DNA of 64,000 bases from Bacteroidota bacterium (GTDB lineage Bacteria; Bacteroidota; Bacteroidia; JACCXN01): contig JACCXN010000057.1 of assembly GCA_013696965.1 (NCBI GenBank), forward strand, positions 62,001 to 126,000. The letters run 5' to 3'. The first letter of the stretch is position 1. The number at the start of each line of letters is the position of its first letter. The translations under genes were made by a program, and so were the position numbers. The notes under the pieces are model-generated. The model saw only the letters and a program-made list of their open reading frames with translations, was not told the DNA's origin and searched no databases. Of the stretch, positions 16,376 through 25,360 are shown piece by piece.

Positions 16376-16749
16376 TGCTTAAAGACACTTTCTACAAAGT
16401 AGTTTCTTCCCTTGAAAAAGATGTATCTTCTTTTCAGTGGTCAATTATTATTAACAAGGAACATGAGATATTTGAAGGCCATTTTCCAGGTCTCCCTATT
16501 GTTCCGGGAGTTTGTATGATGCAGATAATAAAAGAACTCTTGCAGGATAAATTGCGAATAAAACTAAATCTTAAAAGTGCTTCAAACATTAAATTTTTAT
16601 CCCTTATAAATCCCACCGAAACAAACCAGGTAGATGTAGATGTAGAAGTTAAATATACATCATCTGAAACCGGTACTTATATAGCGGATGGAATTATTTC
16701 TGTAAATGCAATTCCATATTTTAAAATTGTGAGAGCAGTGTACAATTAA
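16375..16749 (+). CDS. Hot-dog fold dehydratase-like protein (FabZ/ApeI type)
   Basis: 124 aa single hot-dog domain. FEGHFPGLPIVPGVCMMQ (33-50) aligns with the FabZ active-site segment and retains the catalytic His36. The FabZ catalytic Glu, 14 residues later, is Gln50 here. The substitution makes simple FabZ-type dehydration uncertain, although hot-dog proteins of aryl polyene clusters do act as dehydratases. It is the only hot-dog gene in the window. It overlaps the lipoprotein gene by 1 bp and is 3 bp from the glycosyltransferase gene. Expected role: dehydration of 3-hydroxyacyl-ACP during polyene elongation, or binding of that intermediate. Confidence 0.82.
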   Translation: MLKDTFYKVVSSLEKDVSSFQWSIIINKEHEIFEGHFPGLPIVPGVCMMQIIKELLQDKLRIKLNLKSASNIKFLSLINPTETNQVDVDVEVKYTSSETGTYIADGIISVNAIPYFKIVRAVYN

Positions 16750-16752
16750 TTT

Positions 16753-17952
16753 ATGGACTTAGTAAAACCATATCAGCAAAAGTTCATTGACCACAAGATT
16801 TGTGTAATCATTCCTACTTATAATAATGCAACAACGCTTAAAAAAGTAATAGATGATGTTTTGGAATATACTGATAATGTTATAGTAGTAAATGATGGCT
16901 CCACAGATGGAACATCCGATATACTTGCTTTATATAAAGACATTAAACAGGTAAATTACAGAAATAATGTTGGCAAAGGCTGGGCACTTCGAAAAGGATT
17001 CGAATTTGCTATTGAGCAAGGATTTGACCAGGCCATTACCATAGATTCAGATGGGCAGCATTTTGCAAAGGATCTTCCACAATTTATTGAAAAGCTTGAA
17101 AACATTGGAACTTCTCTGATAATAGGAGCGCGCAATATGGACCAGGACTCAGTTCCTGGAAAAAGTAGTTTCGGTAATAAATTTTCTAATTTTTGGTTTT
17201 GGGTGGAAACAGGGATAAAAGCTCCCGATACTCAGTCGGGTTACCGTTTGTATCCGCTTACTCAACTAAAGGAAATTAAATTTTTTTCCAGGAAATTTGA
17301 ATTTGAAATTGAAGTAATTGTTAGAGCGGCATGGAAAGGGATAAAAATTGAATCAGTTCCAGTACAGGTTTATTACGCACCTGATGGAGAGCGCGTTTCT
17401 CATTTTCGACCCTTTACAGATTTTTCGAAAATCAGTGTTTTGAATACTATTCTTGTAATTATCACTTTTGTATATATAAACCCGCGTAATTTTTTCTTTG
17501 GAATTTTTAAAAGATCAACTTATAGCAGTTTGAAAAATCAAATTTTCAATCCCTATGAATCAAACTTGTTAACCGCATCCTCTGTGGCATTCGGTGTATT
17601 TATGGGAATTGTTCCTATTTGGGGGTTTCAACTTGTAATTGCTATATTTCTGGCAATTTTGTTAAGGCTTAATAAAGCTTTGGTCATAATTAGTGCAAAC
17701 ATCAGTATTCCCCCAATGATTCCTGTAATTGTTTTTTTGAGTTATAAAATGGGTCATATTTGGGTGGGTGAAAGTTTTACTTCGTTAATTTTTACAGAAA
17801 AAATAACTTTGGAAACAATACATTTGAATTTTATGCAATATGTTTACGGAAGTATTACCCTTGCTGTAATGGCCGCTGTATTCTTTGGGTCAATAGTGTA
17901 TGTATTGTTGACTTTTTTTAAGAAAAAGAAAATCAGAATTGATAATGAGTAA
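16753..17952 (+). CDS. Family 2 glycosyltransferase fused to a DUF2062 membrane domain
   Basis: 399 aa. The N-terminal GT-A domain shows PTYNNATTL (21-29), NDGSTDGT (47-54) and the metal-binding DSDGQH (98-103), with YRLYP and FEFEIEV later in the domain, as in dolichol-phosphate-mannose-synthase-like enzymes. After a hydrophobic segment (about 228-250) comes a DUF2062 domain (about 258-395) with FGVFMGIVPIWGFQ and further membrane helices. It is expected to transfer a sugar at the inner membrane face. Aryl polyene clusters usually have a glycosyltransferase/acyltransferase pair, and the PlsC domain in the next gene could be the partner. Its stop overlaps the next gene start by 8 bp. Confidence 0.88.
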   Translation: MDLVKPYQQKFIDHKICVIIPTYNNATTLKKVIDDVLEYTDNVIVVNDGSTDGTSDILALYKDIKQVNYRNNVGKGWALRKGFEFAIEQGFDQAITIDSDGQHFAKDLPQFIEKLENIGTSLIIGARNMDQDSVPGKSSFGNKFSNFWFWVETGIKAPDTQSGYRLYPLTQLKEIKFFSRKFEFEIEVIVRAAWKGIKIESVPVQVYYAPDGERVSHFRPFTDFSKISVLNTILVIITFVYINPRNFFFGIFKRSTYSSLKNQIFNPYESNLLTASSVAFGVFMGIVPIWGFQLVIAIFLAILLRLNKALVIISANISIPPMIPVIVFLSYKMGHIWVGESFTSLIFTEKITLETIHLNFMQYVYGSITLAVMAAVFFGSIVYVLLTFFKKKKIRIDNE

Positions 17953-20900
17953 TTTGTTCATAGCCCTATATGAGTTTTTCGAACACAAAAAATTTCTTTT
18001 GTTTTTTGTGTTTGCATGTATTGTGTCCTCCCTGATGTTTTTTGCTTCAAAAATACAATTGCAGGAAAATATTATGCAAATGCTCCCAAAAGATAAGGAT
18101 TCTGAGCAGTTAGCTAGCTTTTTAGAGAATTCCAAATTCTCTGATCGAATTATGGTTTGCATTACTAAAAAAGATACCCTTTCTCCTGCCTTGCCTGATA
18201 GTATGGTGGAGTTGGCGGATGTTTTTGCAGATCGTTTAAATGAAGAATTAGCAGAGTATATTGAATCGGTTAATTATACTGCCGATGATAATGATGTATC
18301 AGACTTGCTAGAAGTTATTGATAATAACCTTCCTTTATTTCTGGATGACAAGGATTATTTAAAAATAGATTCGATAATAAGTTCAGAAGGAATACGGGAA
18401 AAAGTAAAGTACAATTATCAAACCCTAACAGGACCTGCAGGAATAGGTTTGAAAAAATTCATTCTAAATGATCCCCTTGGCCTTAATTTTTTAGCATATA
18501 AAAAACTAAACAGTTTTCAGGCTGATGAGCAGTTTGAATTGTATGATCAGCATTTTGTAACCAAAGACAGATACAGTCTTTTTTTATTTATAAATCCTAA
18601 ATTCCCTTCCTCAGAAACGGGTAAAAATGCTGAATTTTTCATTAAAATGGATCAGCTTATCTCTAAGGTGATAACCCCTGAAAGCGAATTTGAACTTGTT
18701 TATTTTGGCGCCCCTGTAGTTGCATCTGGAAATGCAAAACAAATAAGAACGGATACAATATTAACTGTTTCAATTACAATTATTTTGTTGGTTTTAATGG
18801 TGGTTTTGTTTTTCAGAAAGCTATCCGCGCCTTTATTAATGCTCATTCCTGTTGTATTTGGAGCTCTATTTGCCTTGGCTTGTATTTATTTAATTAAGGG
18901 AAATATATCCGTAATATCTCTTGGGGCAGGATCATTGGTTTTAGGTATTGCTGTAAATTATTCGCTTCACTTTTTAACTCATTTTCATCATCATCCCGAT
19001 CCTAAAGTTGTCATAAAGGAATTGTCATTTCCAATGACAATAGGCAGTTTAACAACAATTGGTGGTTTTCTTTGCCTTCAATTCGTGAAAGCTCCGGTAT
19101 TAAGAGATTTAGGTCTTTTTGCAGCTTTTAGCCTAATGGGGGCAGCTTTGGCATCCTTACTTTTTTTACCTCATTTTTTGAAGGAGAAAACAGTTGATAC
19201 ACATGCTGAAATTTCAGATAATTCATTGTTTCAAACTCTATTGAGCAAAATACAAGGTAACAAATTGTTAGTTTGTATGTTTTTAGGCCTTACACCCTTG
19301 TTCCTTTATTTTGCTAAAGATGTGCAATTTGAAACCGACATGTATAAGATTAATTATATGTCTTCCCAGGTTAAACATGCTGAAAATAAAGTTAACAGTA
19401 TTAGTTCCTATTATCAAAAATCGGTGTTTGTTATTACAAAAGGAAAATCCCTTGATCAAGCACTTATTGAAAATGAAAAGACCTTGCCAGTTCTAGAAAA
19501 ATTGAAAGAAAAGGGCAAGATTAAATCCTATGTAAATGTTTCGGCATTATTGCCCTCCAAACAAGAGCAGTTAAAGCGGATTAAGAAATGGGAAAACTAC
19601 TGGAGTGCTGAAAAAGGAAATACTGTTTATAATGCAATGGTTAAGCAGGGAGCTGAATTCCAATTCAAGGAATCTGCTTTTATTCCATTTAAAACCCTTA
19701 CTAACAAAAAATTCAATCTTCTTTCCTCAGGGGATGAAAAAGTATTGAAAGATGCATTTTTAAATAATTTTATCGAAGAAAAAAACGGACATTTTTCCTT
19801 GATAGGATTAGTAAAAACCACTCCGGAACAGGTAAGTGAAATTTATGATAATTTATCTTTTCTTCCCGATGTAATTGTATTTGACCGTCAATATGTAACA
19901 GATAAATTGATGGATCTTGTAAGTGAAGATTTTAATTTCATAACACTGTGGACCTCCTTGTTGGTTTTTCTTGCCCTACTGCTTGTTTATGGCCGAATTG
20001 AACTTGCACTTGTTACCTTTATTCCAATGGTTGTTTCCTGGATATGGATTTTGGGAATAATGGCCTTGCTGGGGATAAAATTCAATATTGTAAACATTGT
20101 GCTTTCAACCCTTGTTTTTGCACTAGGCGATGATTATTGCATTTTTACAACAGATGGGCTTCAGCAAGAATATGCAAGGAAAGTAAAAAACATAAAATCA
20201 ATTACCACCTCAATTTCTCTTTCGGCTATAACAACAATAGTTGGCCTTGGTGTTTTGGTTTTCGCCAGACATCCTGCACTTAATTCAATTGCTTTAGTTT
20301 CAATAATTGGAATATTGTGCGTTTGGATTGTTTCACAAACCCTCCAACCTGTTTTGTTTAATGCTCTAATTACAAAGCCTACGAATAAAAAGCATGAGCC
20401 TTACACCTTTTTTAATATTATTAAATCAATATTCGCTTTTGGCTTTTTTGTTTTTGGTTCTCTTTTTCTTGGTGTTTTCGGCTTTCTTCTTTTTAATCTA
20501 ATTCCAATAAAAAAGGCTGTTAAAAAGCATTTTTATCATAAAATGTTAAGTGGCTATGCACGAGCTTTAATCTATATGATGATTAATGTAAACAAACAAG
20601 TCATTAATGATTACAAGGAAAATTTTTCCAAACCTGCTGTTGTTATTGCAAATCATTCTTCTTTTTTAGATATACTTTTATTGGTGATGCTTCATCCTAA
20701 ATTAATACTAGTAACCAACAAATGGGTATGGAATTCACCTGTGTTTGGCCTTGCAGTAAGAATGGCAGATTATTATCCTGTTGCAGAAGGAGCTGAAAAT
20801 ACGATTGCTAAATTTTCAGAGAGAATAAATGAAGGGTATTCAATTGTTATATTTCCAGAAGGCACAAGATCTGTACATGGGAATATTGGTCGTTTTCATA

Positions 20901-21796
20901 AAGGTGCTTTTTTTCTTGCACAGGAATTGCAGCTCGATATTTTGCCAATTGTTATACATGGCGCTAATTATGCCATGACTAAAGGCCATTTCTATTTGAA
21001 AAACAGCAAATTGACTTTGAAGGTTTTACCACGAATTAAACCTGGAGACCTCACTTTCGGAGCAAATTATTCAGAAAGGGCCAAACTAATTGGAAGGTAT
21101 TTTAGGCAGCAATATGCTGAATTAAGTGCAGATATAGAAACAACAACTTATTTTAAAGGAATGTTGTTTAGTAATTATTTGTATAAAGGCCCAATTTTAG
21201 AGTGGTATATGCGCGTAAAGGTAGGCCTGGAGAAAAATTATGAGCTTTTTGATCGCTTATTGCCTAAGCAAGGGAAAATTCTTGATATTGGGTGCGGTTA
21301 TGGTTTTATGGCATATATGCTGGGTTACCGATCTTCACAAAGGATTGTTAAAGGAATTGATTATGATGGCAATAAAATAGAAATAGCACAAAACGGGTAT
21401 CTTAAAGGTAAAAATGTTTCTTTTGCTCAAGGAAATGCCTTGGAATTTAAATTTGAGCGTTATGATGCTATTGTATTAAGTGATGTATTGCACTATTTAA
21501 AGACTGAAGATCAAATTGTTTTATTGGAAAATTGCATTGAAAATGTTTCTGAAGGTGGTATGCTTTTGATACGTGATGGGGTTAAAGAGCTTGAAAAAAG
21601 GCATAAAGGAACAAAACTTACGGAGCTTTTTTCTACTCGTATTTTGGGCTTTAATAAAACAGGTGAAAATGGTTTAACCTTTTTGTCATCCCAATTAATT
21701 CATGATATGGCTGCAAAACATTCTCTGGAATTATCCTTAATTGATAATTCTAAATTTACTTCAAATGTTGTTTTTGTACTTAAAAAGATTGCTTAA
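17945..21796 (+). CDS. Three-domain fusion: MMPL exporter, lysophospholipid acyltransferase, SAM methyltransferase
   Basis: 1283 aa from the ATG at 17945; a TTG two codons upstream is less likely. Residues 1-830 are an RND/MMPL transporter: one membrane helix at 15-38, two membrane bundles (about 270-415 and 665-815) with GIAVNY and ALGDDYCIF proton-relay-like motifs, and two periplasmic loops. Residues about 880-1060 are a PlsC acyltransferase with HSSFLD (904-909) and FPEGTRS (970-976). Residues about 1095-1280 are a class I methyltransferase with LDIGCGYG (1113-1120). The same triple fusion is known from Bacteroidota. It suggests that acylation, methylation and export of one lipid-like intermediate are coupled. 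It is in the operon between the GT2 gene and the second RetSat-like gene, which begins at the base after its stop. Confidence 0.9.
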   Translation: MSNLFIALYEFFEHKKFLLFFVFACIVSSLMFFASKIQLQENIMQMLPKDKDSEQLASFLENSKFSDRIMVCITKKDTLSPALPDSMVELADVFADRLNEELAEYIESVNYTADDNDVSDLLEVIDNNLPLFLDDKDYLKIDSIISSEGIREKVKYNYQTLTGPAGIGLKKFILNDPLGLNFLAYKKLNSFQADEQFELYDQHFVTKDRYSLFLFINPKFPSSETGKNAEFFIKMDQLISKVITPESEFELVYFGAPVVASGNAKQIRTDTILTVSITIILLVLMVVLFFRKLSAPLLMLIPVVFGALFALACIYLIKGNISVISLGAGSLVLGIAVNYSLHFLTHFHHHPDPKVVIKELSFPMTIGSLTTIGGFLCLQFVKAPVLRDLGLFAAFSLMGAALASLLFLPHFLKEKTVDTHAEISDNSLFQTLLSKIQGNKLLVCMFLGLTPLFLYFAKDVQFETDMYKINYMSSQVKHAENKVNSISSYYQKSVFVITKGKSLDQALIENEKTLPVLEKLKEKGKIKSYVNVSALLPSKQEQLKRIKKWENYWSAEKGNTVYNAMVKQGAEFQFKESAFIPFKTLTNKKFNLLSSGDEKVLKDAFLNNFIEEKNGHFSLIGLVKTTPEQVSEIYDNLSFLPDVIVFDRQYVTDKLMDLVSEDFNFITLWTSLLVFLALLLVYGRIELALVTFIPMVVSWIWILGIMALLGIKFNIVNIVLSTLVFALGDDYCIFTTDGLQQEYARKVKNIKSITTSISLSAITTIVGLGVLVFARHPALNSIALVSIIGILCVWIVSQTLQPVLFNALITKPTNKKHEPYTFFNIIKSIFAFGFFVFGSLFLGVFGFLLFNLIPIKKAVKKHFYHKMLSGYARALIYMMINVNKQVINDYKENFSKPAVVIANHSSFLDILLLVMLHPKLILVTNKWVWNSPVFGLAVRMADYYPVAEGAENTIAKFSERINEGYSIVIFPEGTRSVHGNIGRFHKGAFFLAQELQLDILPIVIHGANYAMTKGHFYLKNSKLTLKVLPRIKPGDLTFGANYSERAKLIGRYFRQQYAELSADIETTTYFKGMLFSNYLYKGPILEWYMRVKVGLEKNYELFDRLLPKQGKILDIGCGYGFMAYMLGYRSSQRIVKGIDYDGNKIEIAQNGYLKGKNVSFAQGNALEFKFERYDAIVLSDVLHYLKTEDQIVLLENCIENVSEGGMLLIRDGVKELEKRHKGTKLTELFSTRILGFNKTGENGLTFLSSQLIHDMAAKHSLELSLIDNSKFTSNVVFVLKKIA

Positions 21797-23320
21797 ATGG
21801 AGAGCGGAAAAAGAATTGTAATTATTGGAAGCGGTATTGGGGGCTTGATATGTGGTGCGATATTAGCAAAAGAGGGATATGTTATCACCGTACTTGAGAT
21901 GAATAAGCAGATAGGAGGAAATCTGCAAACCTATGCAAGGGATAAACATGTATTTGATTCAGGAGTCCATTATATAGGAGGTCTTGAAAAGGGCCAAAAC
22001 CTTTTTAAAATATTTAAATACCTCGATATCATGGATAAATTGAGGATGGAAAAGTTGGATGAAAATGCTTTTGATAAAATTGTTTTCGGAAGTGATAATA
22101 AGGAATATAAATATGCTCAGGGCTATGATACTTTCAGTAAATCGTTAATTGCTGATTTCCCGGAAGAAGAACAGGCTATAGAAAAATATTGCCAAACAAT
22201 TCGTGACATTTGTGATAAATTTCCTTTATATAATTTACGCCAAGGGGATTTCATGGAAAAATCAATTTATCTTGAAATTGATACCAAAACTTTTATCTGC
22301 TCCATTACAAATAACACAAGATTACAGAATGTTTTAGGTGGAAACAATCCACTTTATGCAGGAATTGGCGATAAAACCCCTTTATATGTGCATGCCCTGG
22401 TATTAAACAGCTACATTGAAAGTTCCTACAGGCTTATCAACGGTGGTTCTCAAATAGCCAAATTGCTTACTCGGATTATTCTTGCCAATGGCGGAAGTGT
22501 TAAAAATAAAACGGAAATTAAAAAACTTTCAGTTGATAACCATGGATTGGTGGAGTATGCAGAGGCAGCAGATGGAAGCAGATATGAAGCAGACCATTTC
22601 ATTTCAAATATTCATCCTGCCAAAACACTTTCCTTAACCGATTCAGAGGTAATCCGAATGGCATATAGAAACAGGATTAATAACCTTGAAAATTCAATTT
22701 CTGCATTTATTTTAAATGTTACATTAAAACCCAATATGTTCAAATATGTAAATACAAATTATTATTGTTACCTGGAGGATGATGTTTGGGAGTGTTCAAG
22801 TCATACGGATGATTCATGGCCCTTGTTTTATGCCATGTTTTATTCCGGTATGCCAAAAGACACTCAATACGCAGAAGGAATAACAATTATGGGGTATATG
22901 AAATTTGAGGAAGTTGAAAAGTGGAAAGATACTTTTAACACTGTTGGTTATCCAAACAGCAGAGGAGAAGAATATGAAGCCTTTAAAAAAAGGAAAGCCG
23001 AGAAACTTCTAGATGTTGTTGAACAAAAATTTCCTGGTTTAAAAAATGCAATAAAGAACTATTACACATCCACTCCCCTTACTTTCCGTGATTATATGGG
23101 AACGGATGATGGATCTATTTATGGAATTGCAAAAGATTATAAAGAACCACTTAAAACATTTATTTCTCCAAGAACAAAAATTAAAAATCTTTTATTGACT
23201 GGGCAAAACATTAATTTGCATGGAATTTTGGGAGTTTCAATAAGCTCACTGGTTACCTGCTCTGTGTTATTGGGTATGGACGAAATAATTAAAAAAGTTG
23301 ATGATGCCCAAATTGACTAA
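21797..23320 (+). CDS. RetSat/CrtI-like FAD-dependent oxidoreductase
   Basis: 507 aa. The FAD dinucleotide motif IIGSGIGGLICG occupies 9-20, followed by ...VLEMNKQIGGNL. The C terminus has NLLLTGQNINLHGILG, the FAD-closing motif of phytoene desaturases and retinol saturases. It resembles the partial gene at the left edge, so the cluster has two such enzymes. A likely role is changing the oxidation level or geometry of the polyene chain. It begins on the base directly after the previous stop and overlaps the next gene by about 20 bp. Confidence 0.87.
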   Translation: MESGKRIVIIGSGIGGLICGAILAKEGYVITVLEMNKQIGGNLQTYARDKHVFDSGVHYIGGLEKGQNLFKIFKYLDIMDKLRMEKLDENAFDKIVFGSDNKEYKYAQGYDTFSKSLIADFPEEEQAIEKYCQTIRDICDKFPLYNLRQGDFMEKSIYLEIDTKTFICSITNNTRLQNVLGGNNPLYAGIGDKTPLYVHALVLNSYIESSYRLINGGSQIAKLLTRIILANGGSVKNKTEIKKLSVDNHGLVEYAEAADGSRYEADHFISNIHPAKTLSLTDSEVIRMAYRNRINNLENSISAFILNVTLKPNMFKYVNTNYYCYLEDDVWECSSHTDDSWPLFYAMFYSGMPKDTQYAEGITIMGYMKFEEVEKWKDTFNTVGYPNSRGEEYEAFKKRKAEKLLDVVEQKFPGLKNAIKNYYTSTPLTFRDYMGTDDGSIYGIAKDYKEPLKTFISPRTKIKNLLLTGQNINLHGILGVSISSLVTCSVLLGMDEIIKKVDDAQID

Positions 23321-24980
23321 ATGGATCAAGTTTCCTCTGTACATTTTAATAGGATTTGTAGTCCTGGTAATAACCTTATTTGTTTATCTGTTATCCGTTG
23401 CCCTTGTAAGTGCTCCTATACCTGATGATTTATCAAGCCTTGAACTGGAAAGGAAACAAATTGACACCAATAGTTATGTTATTGGTAACAACTGGATCAG
23501 GAAAAGCAATACCGGAATTTGGGAAATGTATGTTGAAGGAGAGGCTTTTGAAAGAGGAGTGATAAATGGAAAACTTTCCAGTGAACTGGTTTTTGAACAG
23601 GAGGACGCATTTAACGATCAAATATGTAAAATGGTACCTTCTTCTTTTTACAGAGGATTTCTAAAGTATTTAATTGCCTGGTTTAATCGTGATTTGGATG
23701 AAAATATTAGGGATGAGTATAAACTTGAGATTTATGGGGTTTCAAAATCGGCTTCACCCAAATTTGATTATATAGGCCCTGCCTATCAAAGAATAATGAA
23801 TTACCATGCCGCACATGATATAGGACATGCTTTACAGAATTTAGCCCTTGTTGGTTGTTCTTCATTTGCTACCTGGAATGATAAATCAAAAGATAAAAAG
23901 CTTATTGTTGGCAGGAACTTTGATTTTTTTGTTGGAGATAAATTCGCAGAAAACAAAATTGCCCTTTTCGTCAATCCTGATCAGGGATATAAATTCATGA
24001 TGGTAACATGGGGAGGAATGACTGGAGTTGTTTCAGGTATGAATATGGAAGGACTTAGCATTACTCTTAATGCTGCCAAATCAGACATTCCATCAAAATC
24101 AGCAACCCCTGTTTCGCTGCTGGCAAGGGAGATTTTACAGTATGCAAAAAATATAGATGAAGCAATTGTTATTGCCAAAAAGCGAAAGGTATTTGTTTCT
24201 GAATCTTTCCTTATAGCCTCTGCTTATGATAATAAAGCGGTTAACATAGAGATAACTCCTGATACTGTAGGAATTTATAGCCCGGAGGGTAATTATATTA
24301 TTTGTACCAATCATTACGAAAGTGAATACCTTGCAAAGCAGCAACTCAATAAAGAACATATAGTTGAAAGTGCTTCCCTTTACCGCCATGAACGCATAGA
24401 GGAATTGCTTGCTAACATACCCGAAAACACACCTGAACAAACAGTTTCAGTACTAAGAAACCAGTTGGGAAAAGGAGATGAATTTATAGGACTTGGAAAT
24501 GAAAAGGCAATCAACCAGCTAATATGTCATCATTCAATTGTTTTTGAGCCGCATTCCAAAAAAGTTTGGCTATCGACTTCCCCCTGGCAGCTTGGAAAAT
24601 TCGTTTCTTATGATTTGAATGAGCTTTTTGCTATGAAAGGATTAACCCAAAACAGTGAACTATATGATACCTTAAATACAATACAAGCCGATACTTTTAT
24701 GAATACTTTAGAATACAATCAATTTCTACTGTTCAGGAAAATGAAAGAACAAATCACAAAGGGTGGAACTTTTGATGTAAATAGACTTATAAAGCTAAAT
24801 CCTGAATATTACCACACTTATGTATTGGCTGGAGATTACATGTTCAGGGAAAAAGATTTTTTAAATGCCAAAAAGTTTTATGAGATTTCCTTAAAAAAGG
24901 AAATAGCTACAAAAACAGAAGAGTATTATATTGTTGCACAAATAGAGAAATGCAACATTGAAAATAATAAGAAAAAATGA
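23301..24980 (+). CDS. Membrane-anchored C45-type (AAT-like) N-terminal-nucleophile acyltransferase/amidase
   Basis: About 559 aa. ATG codons at 23301 and 23304 are equivalent candidates, both overlapping the preceding gene. A single membrane helix covers about 12-36. The candidate catalytic Cys is about residue 186 in VGCSSFATWND, followed by VGRNFDF (about 204-210), the typical nucleophile and oxyanion region of penicillin acyltransferase / acid ceramidase-like C45 proteins. These enzymes cleave themselves before that Cys and then hydrolyse or transfer acyl groups. The last 60 residues are helical with one TPR-like unit. The hydrolase domain faces the periplasm if the helix is a signal anchor. 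It is a second candidate for joining or releasing acyl chains in the pigment pathway. Its stop overlaps the acpS start (ATGA). Confidence 0.8.
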   Translation: MMPKLTKWIKFPLYILIGFVVLVITLFVYLLSVALVSAPIPDDLSSLELERKQIDTNSYVIGNNWIRKSNTGIWEMYVEGEAFERGVINGKLSSELVFEQEDAFNDQICKMVPSSFYRGFLKYLIAWFNRDLDENIRDEYKLEIYGVSKSASPKFDYIGPAYQRIMNYHAAHDIGHALQNLALVGCSSFATWNDKSKDKKLIVGRNFDFFVGDKFAENKIALFVNPDQGYKFMMVTWGGMTGVVSGMNMEGLSITLNAAKSDIPSKSATPVSLLAREILQYAKNIDEAIVIAKKRKVFVSESFLIASAYDNKAVNIEITPDTVGIYSPEGNYIICTNHYESEYLAKQQLNKEHIVESASLYRHERIEELLANIPENTPEQTVSVLRNQLGKGDEFIGLGNEKAINQLICHHSIVFEPHSKKVWLSTSPWQLGKFVSYDLNELFAMKGLTQNSELYDTLNTIQADTFMNTLEYNQFLLFRKMKEQITKGGTFDVNRLIKLNPEYYHTYVLAGDYMFREKDFLNAKKFYEISLKKEIATKTEEYYIVAQIEKCNIENNKKK

Positions 24981-25351
24981 TTGCAGGCATAGGCATTGAT
25001 TTGATAGAAACAGAGCGCGTGGCAGAAAAAATTGCCAAGGAAGGGGGTTTCAGGGAATACGTGTTTTCAGAATCAGAAATTCAATATTGTGAAAGTAAAA
25101 CCAATAAGGCAGAAAATTATGCAGCACGGTTTGCTGCAAAAGAGGCCTTGTTAAAGGCTATTGGTACAGGTATGATGGGAAATTTTGTTTTCAATGAAAT
25201 GGAAATTGCCACGGATGATATGGGAAAACCTTCATTTAATTTTACAGGAGGATCAAAAATATTGATGGATTCAAGAAAATATTCAAATATTATGGTATCC
25301 TTATCCCATCTAAAAGGGATAGCTTGCGCCATGGTAGTAATAGAATTATAA
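24977..25351 (+). CDS. acpS: Holo-[acyl-carrier-protein] synthase
   Basis: 124 aa with the AcpS signature: IGIDLIETERV at 5-15 (metal-binding Asp8) and RFAAKEALLKAIGTG at 51-65 (Lys55/Glu56). The length is normal for a trimeric AcpS. It transfers 4'-phosphopantetheine from CoA to the ACP serine. Because it lies in an operon with the pathway genes (overlapping the C45 gene by 4 bp), it probably serves the ACPs at 6463 and 11860. It could also be the cell's only AcpS; this window cannot tell. Confidence 0.93.
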   Translation: MIAGIGIDLIETERVAEKIAKEGGFREYVFSESEIQYCESKTNKAENYAARFAAKEALLKAIGTGMMGNFVFNEMEIATDDMGKPSFNFTGGSKILMDSRKYSNIMVSLSHLKGIACAMVVIEL

Positions 25352-25360
25352 TAGAACAAT

